Positions 43,852 to 49,782 of a stretch of 64,000 nt of DNA are shown here, piece after piece. Each line of letters starts with the position of its first letter. Position 1 is the first letter of the stretch. The notes under the pieces were generated by a model. That model was not told the origin of the DNA. It did no database searches and was given only the letters and a program-made list of their open reading frames with translations. Source of the stretch: Parvibaculaceae bacterium PLY_AMNH_Bact1 (GTDB lineage Bacteria > Pseudomonadota > Alphaproteobacteria > Parvibaculales > Parvibaculaceae); contig CP126168.1 in assembly GCA_032881465.1 (NCBI GenBank), positions 1,798,001-1,862,000 of the forward strand. Reading direction: 5' to 3'. The position numbers and the translations under genes were made by a program.

Positions 43852-44070
43852 CTACTTCCGAAACAGTTTCTTTGGTAAGCCACTTTGGCGGATCATCGAT
43901 GATTGTGTCCCAGGCGTGATTTCATCGCTCAGCAAGTGGTACGAGACGGTGATGACGTAGAGTCTACCGTCTCGTCGCGCCGTGTATTTTCTGTGACTGG
44001 TGGCCTTTGCTGGCGTTGTGCACTCAAAGCCGTTGTCTTCAATAATTTTGATAAAACGGCGATACTTCAC
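43852..44070 (-). CDS. hicA: HicA-type mRNA interferase toxin
   Basis: 72 residues. The dsRNA-binding-like fold carries SHRKYTARRDGR with the His that serves catalysis in HicA, and LPKKLFRK is the usual HicA ending, with TPGTQSSMIRQSG before it. HicA cleaves mRNA during translation. It follows the antitoxin hicB after 3 bases, on the same strand, an antitoxin-first order. The pair sits at the outer edge of the prophage. Confidence 0.88.
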   Translation of the reverse strand: MKYRRFIKIIEDNGFECTTPAKATSHRKYTARRDGRLYVITVSYHLLSDEITPGTQSSMIRQSGLPKKLFRK

Positions 44071-44073
44071 GGG

Positions 44074-44385
44074 TCAAGCAGGCACCATTATTGGTACATG
44101 CGACTTACCGCCATCCGAGTTATGCCAGGGCCAGCCGACTGCTACCGCAAAGGAGCGGTAGGCAAACTGAAACCTCAGCCACAATGGAGCTTTCCGATTA
44201 AGGAGCGGAATCTGATCTTCTTCAGACAATGTCGCAACAAACTCCAGATATTCAGCCACAGCCCCGTGAAGGGAATCCGTTACTTCCGCCAGGCTCCCGC
44301 CAGACACAGCAATATCAAGGTCTAGGCAAATGGCTTCCCAAGAACCTTCTGTTCCCTCAGCCATGCACCTCAAAACAAGAGACAT
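44074..44385 (-). CDS. hicB: HicB-type antitoxin
   Basis: 103 residues. The degenerate RNase-H-like HicB domain reads EAICLDLDIAVSGGSLAEVT and a helix with VAEYLEFVATLSEED follows. No C-terminal helix-turn-helix or ribbon-helix-helix is visible, so it may depend on the toxin complex or another protein for autoregulation. It is upstream of hicA with a 3-base gap. The inverted repeat at 44472-44486 lies 87 bases upstream. Confidence 0.8.
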   Translation of the reverse strand: MSLVLRCMAEGTEGSWEAICLDLDIAVSGGSLAEVTDSLHGAVAEYLEFVATLSEEDQIPLLNRKAPLWLRFQFAYRSFAVAVGWPWHNSDGGKSHVPIMVPA

Positions 44386-44471
44386 GTCGTTCTTCCTACA
44401 GTGTAAAGCACCATGCTTTCAGGTCCTTATTAAAGACCCGTAAAACTGGCGTCCCTCCCGCCCATCTTAAT

Positions 44472-44486
44472 GCGCACGGCGTGCGC
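44472..44486. promoter_or_regulatory. palindromic operator-like site, copy 1
   Basis: GCGCACGGCGTGCGC: arms GCGCACG and CGTGCGC around a central G. It is identical to 44643-44657 and lies upstream of hicB. Confidence 0.6.
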
Positions 44487-44642
44487 ACCATCGTAATATT
44501 GCCTCAGCCCTCCTCGGCAGCGCACCCGATCTGTTGTCAGATTCTTGGGATACTCGACAATATGTAGCTATCATATTGTGCGTTTTATCCAATTATCCAG
44601 CGGTTTCTACCCCAATTTGGGTCACATCAATGCGACCCGACA

Positions 44643-44657
44643 GCGCACGGCGTGCGC
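44643..44657. promoter_or_regulatory. palindromic operator-like site, copy 2
   Basis: Exact second copy of the 15-base palindrome at 44472-44486, 171 bases to its right. The spacing would allow looping by one regulator. Confidence 0.6.
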
Positions 44658-44792
44658 AATCATCAACTTACACCACAGTTTTCTGCCATTTTTTTGCAAT
44701 ATCCTCAACGGTTAAGTAACGGATATCATCAACCGATCATCGACAATGTCCGGACCATTTTAACCCTGTTGCCAGTGGCGGGGAGAATCTAG

Positions 44793-44834
44793 GCAAAAAA
44801 AAGACCCGGGAACCAACTCAATGGCGCCCGGGTC
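44793..44834 (-). terminator. rho-independent terminator of the prophage late operon
   Basis: Inverted repeat GACCCGGG / CCCGGGTC at 44803-44810 and 44827-44834; on the minus strand it is followed by eight T residues. It lies about 50 bases after the o-spanin stop, at the end of the minus-strand late genes. Confidence 0.9.
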
Positions 44835-44885
44835 AAGTACAGGGAGGAAACGCCCACGAGGGGCAAGGTTCCGGCTAGGCCGGAT

Positions 44886-45131
44886 CTAAAGACACTCTCG
44901 CTCATACTCGGCGGAAAGTGCGTTGTGGTCTTTGATGAGCTGGACGCGGGCTGACAGGTTCTCAATCAGCATTCCAATCGTCTCACCTTCAGAATAAGCC
45001 CGTTGCTCAATTGGCTGGGGCAGCGGCTTTGGCGCTATCAGATCCGGGCTCAGTTGGCATTCCTTGAAGGAAAGCGTTGAACCGCATGCTGCCAAGCTCA
45101 GTGAGGCCGCAATGATCATCATTCTCAGCAT
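44886..45131 (-). CDS. o-spanin (Rz1-like) lipoprotein
   Basis: 81 residues from ATG 45131. A short signal peptide ends in the lipobox LSLAACG, then a short periplasmic chain with paired Pro residues (PKPLPQP) and a C-terminal Cys. The gene starts inside the i-spanin gene in another frame, overlapping it by 125 bases. With the i-spanin it would fuse inner and outer membranes in the last step of lysis. Confidence 0.8.
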   Translation of the reverse strand: MLRMMIIAASLSLAACGSTLSFKECQLSPDLIAPKPLPQPIEQRAYSEGETIGMLIENLSARVQLIKDHNALSAEYERECL

Positions 45132-45378
45132 CTTGAATTGCCTCGCTCGTTCGGGTTCTCGTTTCTGTCGATCGTCTTTCGCGCTCAAGGTTACGCCGCG
45201 CTGCCGCCTTAAAGTCCGCCTTGTCGTTTACCTGGCGCGTCTCTTCGTGATCTTCGATCTGGGCCAACATGGCACTGTCGTTCTGCCAATTCGCGACCTT
45301 GTAGCCACCGCCAAAACCGACGATGAGCCCAACAGCCAAGCACGCGGCACCAACCTTTAGACTTGAAAAAACCATCAC
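45007..45378 (-). CDS. i-spanin (Rz-like)
   Basis: 123 residues. One N-terminal membrane helix (VGAACLAVGLIVGFGGGYKV) is followed by a charged coiled coil (DHEETRQVNDKADFKAAARR and on), the Rz layout with a cytoplasmic start and periplasmic body. The C-terminal region overlaps the o-spanin gene in a different frame. Its start overlaps the stop of the small membrane protein upstream by 4 bases. Confidence 0.8.
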   Translation of the reverse strand: MMVFSSLKVGAACLAVGLIVGFGGGYKVANWQNDSAMLAQIEDHEETRQVNDKADFKAAARRNLERERRSTETRTRTSEAIQDAENDDHCGLTELGSMRFNAFLQGMPTEPGSDSAKAAAPAN

Positions 45379-45605
45379 GCTCCCGCCTTTCCGGCAGCAT
45401 AGTTCTGGAAGACCTTCATCCCCATCGCCGCGGCGATGTAGAGGAACGAGTACAAAGTCAAATCCCCGTACATCTCCTCATAGTGGTGAACCATTGCGGG
45501 GGGCAGAAACAGGAACAGCCAGCCCGTGATGCTGACCCAAAGGCCAAACACCACATAGGCTATCTCGCGCTTGAACGTCTTCTCATGTATCTGCTGGACG
45601 TTCAT
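45375..45605 (-). CDS. small membrane protein, putative holin
   Basis: 76 residues from ATG 45605. Two hydrophobic helices, AYVVFGLWVSITGWLFLFLP and LTLYSFLYIAAAMGMKVF, with a short loop. The size and position next to the spanins fit a two-helix holin. Overlaps its neighbours by 4 bases on each side. Confidence 0.6.
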   Translation of the reverse strand: MNVQQIHEKTFKREIAYVVFGLWVSITGWLFLFLPPAMVHHYEEMYGDLTLYSFLYIAAAMGMKVFQNYAAGKAGA

Positions 45606-45910
45606 GATCCACCGCCTTTCCACCAATTGAACAAAGTCCCGGCTATCGCGCCGATCGATGTCATCCCCCCGACCTGCACCCAGCGCCATTTTTCAAGAGA
45701 CCTGATACGTGTCTCCTGATCGTCATTCGTCTCGGTGTTCTGCTTCATAATCTGATTGTTGGCCGCAGCGAGTTTGCCCGCTTCTTTGACTTCGTCTGTG
45801 AGCTTGTCGAGTGTTTCCCGCACCCGCTCATGGTCACGCGAGTTCTGGGTGATCATCCCCTTGACGGTCGTCGATAGCTCTGCGACCTCGCGAGCAAGTG
45901 CCTCGCTCAT
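45602..45910 (-). CDS. coiled-coil protein with C-terminal membrane helix, lysis cassette
   Basis: 102 residues. Long amphipathic coiled coil (VKGMITQNSRDHERVRETLD and on) and one C-terminal membrane helix (VQVGGMTSIGAIAGTLFNWW). Such proteins are common beside endolysins and may act as holin, pinholin or antiholin. It overlaps the DUF5675 gene by 4 bases and the two-helix gene by 4, so the lysis genes are translationally coupled. Confidence 0.6.
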   Translation of the reverse strand: MSEALAREVAELSTTVKGMITQNSRDHERVRETLDKLTDEVKEAGKLAAANNQIMKQNTETNDDQETRIRSLEKWRWVQVGGMTSIGAIAGTLFNWWKGGGS

Positions 45911-46374
45911 GCTTCCCGGTCTCCGTCGATGATGTGAATGGTCACGCGCTCGCGGGCGCGTATCGCCTCAGCTATGGGGGGATATATCTTCCTGTAGGCC
46001 GTCCAGCTGTTTTTGACCGTGTGGTGACCGGCCTCGTCCTTACCGACCCCCAGCCCCACCAGAATGCAGCCTGCGGTGTGCTTCTCAGTGTTGCCGGTGT
46101 GGATCAGGATTTCGGTGAAGCCGGGAACATCAACAAGGCGCAACATGCCATTGTGATACTTGCCCATGTTCTTCTTGGCGCTTTTGTCGAACCGCGATGT
46201 ACCAACCGGCTTGAGCTCGACCTGGTACTTGCCGGCCGGGATGCGGGTCTCGCCGGACTTCTTGACCTCCTGCCATTGGTCCTCAAGCGTGTCGCACTGC
46301 TGCTCGCCATCGATCGACAATGAGCCGACAGTGGCCTCACCGTCGTCGTGACGGCGCCTTAGAACGATCTCCAT
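45907..46374 (-). CDS. DUF5675 protein, putative endolysin
   Basis: 155 residues from ATG 46374, with GGAG 6 bases upstream; an earlier ATG at 46386 is weaker. TRIPAGKYQVELKP and ILIHTGNTEKHTAGCILVG match DUF5675, whose His-Thr-Gly...Gly-Cys-Ile pattern resembles the L,D-transpeptidase catalytic site. It is directly upstream of holin and spanin-type genes, so a cell-wall cleaving role in lysis is likely, but this is inferred from position. No signal peptide. Confidence 0.7.
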   Translation of the reverse strand: MEIVLRRRHDDGEATVGSLSIDGEQQCDTLEDQWQEVKKSGETRIPAGKYQVELKPVGTSRFDKSAKKNMGKYHNGMLRLVDVPGFTEILIHTGNTEKHTAGCILVGLGVGKDEAGHHTVKNSWTAYRKIYPPIAEAIRARERVTIHIIDGDREA

Positions 46375-46387
46375 TCGTTTCTCCATA

Positions 46388-46412
46388 GAAAAACCCGCCT
46401 CAAGGGCGGGTT
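46388..46412 (-). terminator. hairpin before the lysis cassette
   Basis: Inverted repeat AACCCGCC / GGCGGGTT with a 5-base loop; minus-strand T run follows. It would stop or attenuate transcripts from the ParB-like pair upstream of the lysis genes. Confidence 0.7.
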
Positions 46413-46454
46413 AGTTTCACTCGTTGCCTTTGACCAAAGCGCCACCCAATCGCG

Positions 46455-46925
46455 CTAGTGTCCGGCAAGACGCTTGACAGCCTCTTCGACGGTTACATCA
46501 TCATCCAGCGCCATGACGGGGGAAACAGCACGGATTACATCTTCCAGCGTCTCTAGTTCCGTCGCCGTGACCTCATTGCGAGACTTCGCACTGTCATAGA
46601 GAGCCTTGAGGTCTGCCCAGGTCAGGGCGTCAAACACCCTATAACCGAACAGTCCGTCTTTCTGTTTCACAGGGACACGTCTGTTGTGGAATTGACCCAG
46701 CAAATCAACCTCACCAGGTTCGTCCTGGGTCTCTCGAAGATGCCAGCTTCTCAGTGCGTCCTTCACCTTCCGTCGAAGCGCGGCTCTAAGAAAATCTTCT
46801 CGATAGAATTTCTCATCCTTGCCGAGGTGCACCACAGCGCGGTCCACGACATCCTCAATCACCAAAGTCTCGTTTTCATTCAGCTCTGTTAAGGCAAGCC
46901 GCACTGCCGTCGATGGTTTTGTCAT
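46455..46925 (-). CDS. hypothetical prophage protein
   Basis: 156 residues, mainly helical and charged; no family recognised. The middle has KDALRSWHLRETQDEPGEVD and the C-terminal half KSRNEVTATELETLEDVIRA. The start overlaps the end of the ParB-like gene by 50 bases in another frame, suggesting coupled expression. No signal or membrane segment. It may be a partner of the ParB-like protein. Confidence 0.55.
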   Translation of the reverse strand: MTKPSTAVRLALTELNENETLVIEDVVDRAVVHLGKDEKFYREDFLRAALRRKVKDALRSWHLRETQDEPGEVDLLGQFHNRRVPVKQKDGLFGYRVFDALTWADLKALYDSAKSRNEVTATELETLEDVIRAVSPVMALDDDVTVEEAVKRLAGH

Positions 46926-47712
46926 CGTCCGATTTCCTCTTGTTCCAAAGTTCAGAAAATTCAGTCAAAAAAGCCACAGCTGCTTCGAGGTGCTCTTCTA
47001 TCGGCGGCGCCATATAGTCCGGCATCGCATCAATGTACTCCTGTGGACTGACTGGCATGTCGTGGATCGCGATCAAACCCTTCTCGAACTTGAACATCCA
47101 GCCGCGCTCTTTGGCGTGGCGATCAACAAACTCTTGAGTGAAAACCCCAGAGGCTGACATCTTCTCTTTGCGCTGTTTAGGTGGGGTCCGGGCAATGTCT
47201 CTCTGCACATCTGGAGACTGCTTGGAAAGCTTGTCCGCCGCATTCACACTCATCGTCCCGGCTTCGACTTCGGCAACCACTTCTGGCACGGCGTGTTTGC
47301 GGACGCTTCGAGCCCTCTCCACCGAAGCCTTGCCAACATTCAGAAGCTTGGAGCTTCCCTCAATTGAGGTACCCTCCCCTGTGTGTTGGTTCGCCCCTTT
47401 GTCTAAATTGGCAATCTTCGATGCCACCATGGCTCGCTGACTGCTGTTAAGATGACGACGTTTCAGATTGAGGCTGGTGACAAAGGCCAACGGATCATCA
47501 CCGCAGGCCTTCGGGTCAAACTCACGAAAACGTGGCTCTACTTCCTCTATCTGACAGGCCCGATAGCGGTTTCGACCATCAAGGATTTTGCCCTCATACA
47601 GCCAAATCGGTTCGATCAAACCGTTCTCTCGAACGTCTTCGCACAGCTCTCGCAACCGCTCACCTTCCAGAAGTGGGAACAAATTGGCCAAGCTGTGAAA
47701 CTCACGCTTCAT
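46876..47712 (-). CDS. ParB/RepB-type nuclease-like DNA-binding protein
   Basis: 278 residues from ATG 47712, preceded by AAAGGAGG; ATG 47760 (AGAGGAG upstream) is the alternative and adds 16 residues. ParB N-terminal fold: LCEDVRENGLIEPIWLYEGK and ILDGRNRYRACQIEE, followed by a helix-turn-helix segment SSKLLNVGKASVERARSVRK. No parA is near, so this is probably a prophage-type ParB-like transcriptional or DNA-processing factor rather than a partition protein. Confidence 0.8.
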   Translation of the reverse strand: MKREFHSLANLFPLLEGERLRELCEDVRENGLIEPIWLYEGKILDGRNRYRACQIEEVEPRFREFDPKACGDDPLAFVTSLNLKRRHLNSSQRAMVASKIANLDKGANQHTGEGTSIEGSSKLLNVGKASVERARSVRKHAVPEVVAEVEAGTMSVNAADKLSKQSPDVQRDIARTPPKQRKEKMSASGVFTQEFVDRHAKERGWMFKFEKGLIAIHDMPVSPQEYIDAMPDYMAPPIEEHLEAAVAFLTEFSELWNKRKSDDDKTIDGSAACLNRAE

Positions 47713-48095
47713 GTCTTCCTCCTTTCCCGGCGGCGGCTGGGTCTTCTTGTAAGTGATCATGCGGGTCTCCTCTGGCACCCGGCCCGTCAAGCCCAAGGTG
47801 CGTAGGGGGTTGCTCGCGCAACACCGAGGCCAGAGGAAGTCTGGAATCCGTGTCGCACCTTTTCCCAATGACGGTTGGGAACGGCCACATGGCCGATTTC
47901 AATAGTGTTCTGGGTATTGCGAAAGTGTGCGCATCCGATGCGGCTTATCTCTTTCGCCCTTACGTGACTGAAGTTTGCGGTCTTCGACGGCGCCAATCAG
48001 TGAATCTAAGGGCTTCAATAAATGCACCCGCTCAGATTGATTTGGCAAGAACTTTCATCCGCATAAAGAACGAAACTTCTGTTAAGCGAATCTTT
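47713..48095. other. intergenic region with long inverted repeat
   Basis: About 380 bases. A plus-strand frame at 47850-48125 has no ribosome binding site and I do not accept it. CCGCATAAA at 48059-48067 and TTTATGCGG at 48095-48103 form a perfect 9-base inverted repeat with a 27-base loop, overlapping the stop of the next gene. Confidence 0.55.
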
Positions 48096-48500
48096 TTATG
48101 CGGCAGCTCGCTCGCGAGCGGATAGATACCCCGCCAAAGCCGCCAGGGCATCGCCCATGTCACCACAGTGCAGTGCGTGACGGGTTACCAAACTGGCGAT
48201 ACGATCTGCTTCAATCTCGCTCATTGGACGGCGCTTCTTGAGCTCATCCACAATTTGGTCGCTTAGACAGCCAAACTCTGCGGCCAACGCCTCCGTCAAC
48301 CCATTGATGACATCTGTGGACTTTGCTTCCGCAGGAACCATGTTCGTCCAACCAATTTCTTCCATCGTCTGGCTTGATCGGTACAGATTGCACAGCTCAA
48401 CGATGCTCAATTTGGGCAACGCAGCAGTTAAGGCGCTGAAAGGATTGGGCCTTTCAACGTTGATTGACTCGGATTCTTGACGTAAAGCTTGCTCAGCCAT
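48096..48500 (-). CDS. hypothetical prophage protein
   Basis: 134 residues from ATG 48500, with GGAGG upstream. Helical, with FSALTAALPKLSIVELCNLY, KKRRPMSEIEADRIASLV and two Cys near the C-terminus. No family recognised. It is divergent from the ribbon-helix-helix gene across the 48573-48602 inverted repeat, so it is likely co-regulated with it. Confidence 0.6.
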   Translation of the reverse strand: MAEQALRQESESINVERPNPFSALTAALPKLSIVELCNLYRSSQTMEEIGWTNMVPAEAKSTDVINGLTEALAAEFGCLSDQIVDELKKRRPMSEIEADRIASLVTRHALHCGDMGDALAALAGYLSARERAAA

Positions 48501-48572
48501 CGCGACCTCCTAGTAAGGTTTCGGCGGTTAGAGCCTCGGGCGGTATTGCAAGTACCTCCGGGGCTCGTCTAA

Positions 48573-48602
48573 TGTGTACTCACATATTGCAATTCGTACA
48601 CA
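48573..48602. promoter_or_regulatory. inverted repeat, likely operator of the divergent pair
   Basis: TGTGTAC at 48573-48579 and its complement GTACACA at 48596-48602, 16 bases between arms. It lies in the 115-base gap between a minus-strand hypothetical gene and the plus-strand ribbon-helix-helix gene, a natural site for autorepression. Confidence 0.65.
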
Positions 48603-48615
48603 CGTTTGTCAACAC

Positions 48616-48771
48616 ATGCCCAAGAAGAAAATCAATCTCCCTCACCGCCTACAAATGCGCGTTGACGACCAATTCCTTGAGTCAATTGACGAATGGATTG
48701 CTAAGCAACCTGAAAAGATGACCCGGTCCGATGCGATCAGGCGTCTTGTTGAAAAAGCACTTAGCGGTTAG
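48616..48771 (+). CDS. small ribbon-helix-helix DNA-binding protein
   Basis: 51 residues from ATG 48616. The chain LPHRLQMRVDDQFLESIDEW then EKMTRSDAIRRLVEKAL has the beta strand plus two helices of the Arc/CopG fold (RSDAIRRLV is the typical second helix). It is one of very few plus-strand genes in the prophage and lies next to its likely operator. It probably controls accessory prophage genes. No toxin partner is adjacent. Confidence 0.75.
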   Translation: MPKKKINLPHRLQMRVDDQFLESIDEWIAKQPEKMTRSDAIRRLVEKALSG

Positions 48772-48792
48772 TCGTTTGTTCGATTAGACCAA

Positions 48793-49194
48793 CTAACTTG
48801 GACAGGGAAAGTTTTCCAACAAAGCCATACGAACGGCTTCACCCGCCGGTCTTGCTCGATATTCAGGATGTTGTACCAGCCACTCAACAAATGCAATTCT
48901 GGCGACATTTATCACGGCCTCGTTTAGAGCGAGACTAGCTGCATCGGGTGGTGGTAAAAGACAGTGTGTAACGGGACCTACTTTCTCCTGCTTCCTTTGT
49001 TGGTTACCGAGAAGATGTCCAAACAAATACGCACCGCATGTAATCTCACGTCGGTCACCATCGGCCAAACAGTGACTTGCGAACCGTGAAGCACTCTGTT
49101 GTTCGTCAGCAAGCGCCGTACCAGTAGGGCTAGCCAATACGACAAGAGCCAGACAGATGCCTGTCCGCGCAAAATCAAGAGCTGAGCGCAACAT
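48793..49194 (-). CDS. exported Rap1a/Tai-like protein
   Basis: 133 residues from ATG 49194. Signal peptide (TGICLALVVLASPTGTALA), then CLADGDRREITCGAYLFGHL, CLLPPPD and an ending ALLENFPCPS. The four Cys and the terminal hydrophobic-Phe-Pro-Cys pattern recall Rap1a/Tai immunity-type domains. Those protect against secreted effectors in Serratia; in a prophage it could be superinfection or lysogenic conversion related. The gene lies 4 bases after the YHYH-like gene. Confidence 0.65.
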   Translation of the reverse strand: MLRSALDFARTGICLALVVLASPTGTALADEQQSASRFASHCLADGDRREITCGAYLFGHLLGNQQRKQEKVGPVTHCLLPPPDAASLALNEAVINVARIAFVEWLVQHPEYRARPAGEAVRMALLENFPCPS

Positions 49195-49198
49195 TTGT

Positions 49199-49408
49199 TC
49201 AGTGGCAGTGATACGGCACTGATGCGTTGTGGCACCCGGCAGCATTGGTTCCGCCCGAATGCGCGGGCGCACCTTGCGTCCCCCCATCAACATGAGTGTG
49301 ACCGCTGTAGAAGGCCACTGGCTCAGTCATACCGCCATAATTGTACACATAGGCAGAGGTACCAATTGCCACACCCAACACCGCGCAAATCATCAGAATA
49401 CGCTTCAT
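49199..49408 (-). CDS. small exported His/Cys protein, YHYH-like
   Basis: 69 residues from ATG 49408 (GAGGGTGAGG upstream). Signal peptide MKRILMICAVLGVAIGTSAY, then GHTHVDGG, THSGG-like GAPAHSGGTNAAGCHN and the end SVPYHCH. His and Cys positions resemble the YHYH/Excalibur-like calcium or metal-binding small domains of exported proteins. It heads a two-gene operon with the Rap1a-like gene. Confidence 0.6.
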   Translation of the reverse strand: MKRILMICAVLGVAIGTSAYVYNYGGMTEPVAFYSGHTHVDGGTQGAPAHSGGTNAAGCHNASVPYHCH

Positions 49409-49494
49409 ATCCTCACCCTCCCTAAAATGGAAAGTTGACGATAAACCGGATTCCCTCTCAAATAAAACCTGAAATTCAGACTTCGGAGATTCCG

Positions 49495-49761
49495 ATGAAA
49501 ATTGTCCTTTGCATCATTGCAGTTCTAACGTTTTCTTCGCCTGCATTCGCCAATATCGGCCAGTTCTGCGCTGGTTTCGAGAGTGGTTATGCCGCCGGGT
49601 ACATGAGAGGGGCGAACACCAGCATCCCCCCTATCACCCCAATTTGTCCGATCCAGCCGATCAAGTCATTCAGCGATCCGCAGAGCGACTATGAGCACGG
49701 GTATGTCGTGGGCTATGAGAAGGGTCAGTCTGAAGGAAGATCTCAATCAACCTATAGATAG
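49495..49761 (+). CDS. small exported protein with GYxxGY repeats
   Basis: 88 residues from ATG 49495. Signal peptide (KIVLCIIAVLTFSSPAFA), a Cys in QFCAGFESGYAAGYMRG and a second copy SDYEHGYVVGYEKGQSEG; both have aromatic-x-x-Gly-Tyr-x-x-Gly-Tyr-x-x-Gly. Function unknown. It is on the plus strand, divergent from the YHYH-like pair, and probably belongs to the same accessory block. Confidence 0.6.
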   Translation: MKIVLCIIAVLTFSSPAFANIGQFCAGFESGYAAGYMRGANTSIPPITPICPIQPIKSFSDPQSDYEHGYVVGYEKGQSEGRSQSTYR

Positions 49762-49782
49762 AGCTGAGCCGTTGTCAGCTGA

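Larger units (their letters stand above)
44386..44792. other. intergenic region between HicBA and the late operon terminator
   Basis: About 400 bases without a convincing gene on either strand. It contains two identical 15-base palindromes and should carry the hicBA promoter. AT content is higher than in flanking genes. No small RNA or coding frame is supported. Confidence 0.55.

Noticed and set aside
47850-48125. Plus-strand frame of 91 codons
   Set aside because: No ribosome binding site, no recognisable domain, and it overlaps an inverted repeat and the end of a better-supported minus-strand gene.
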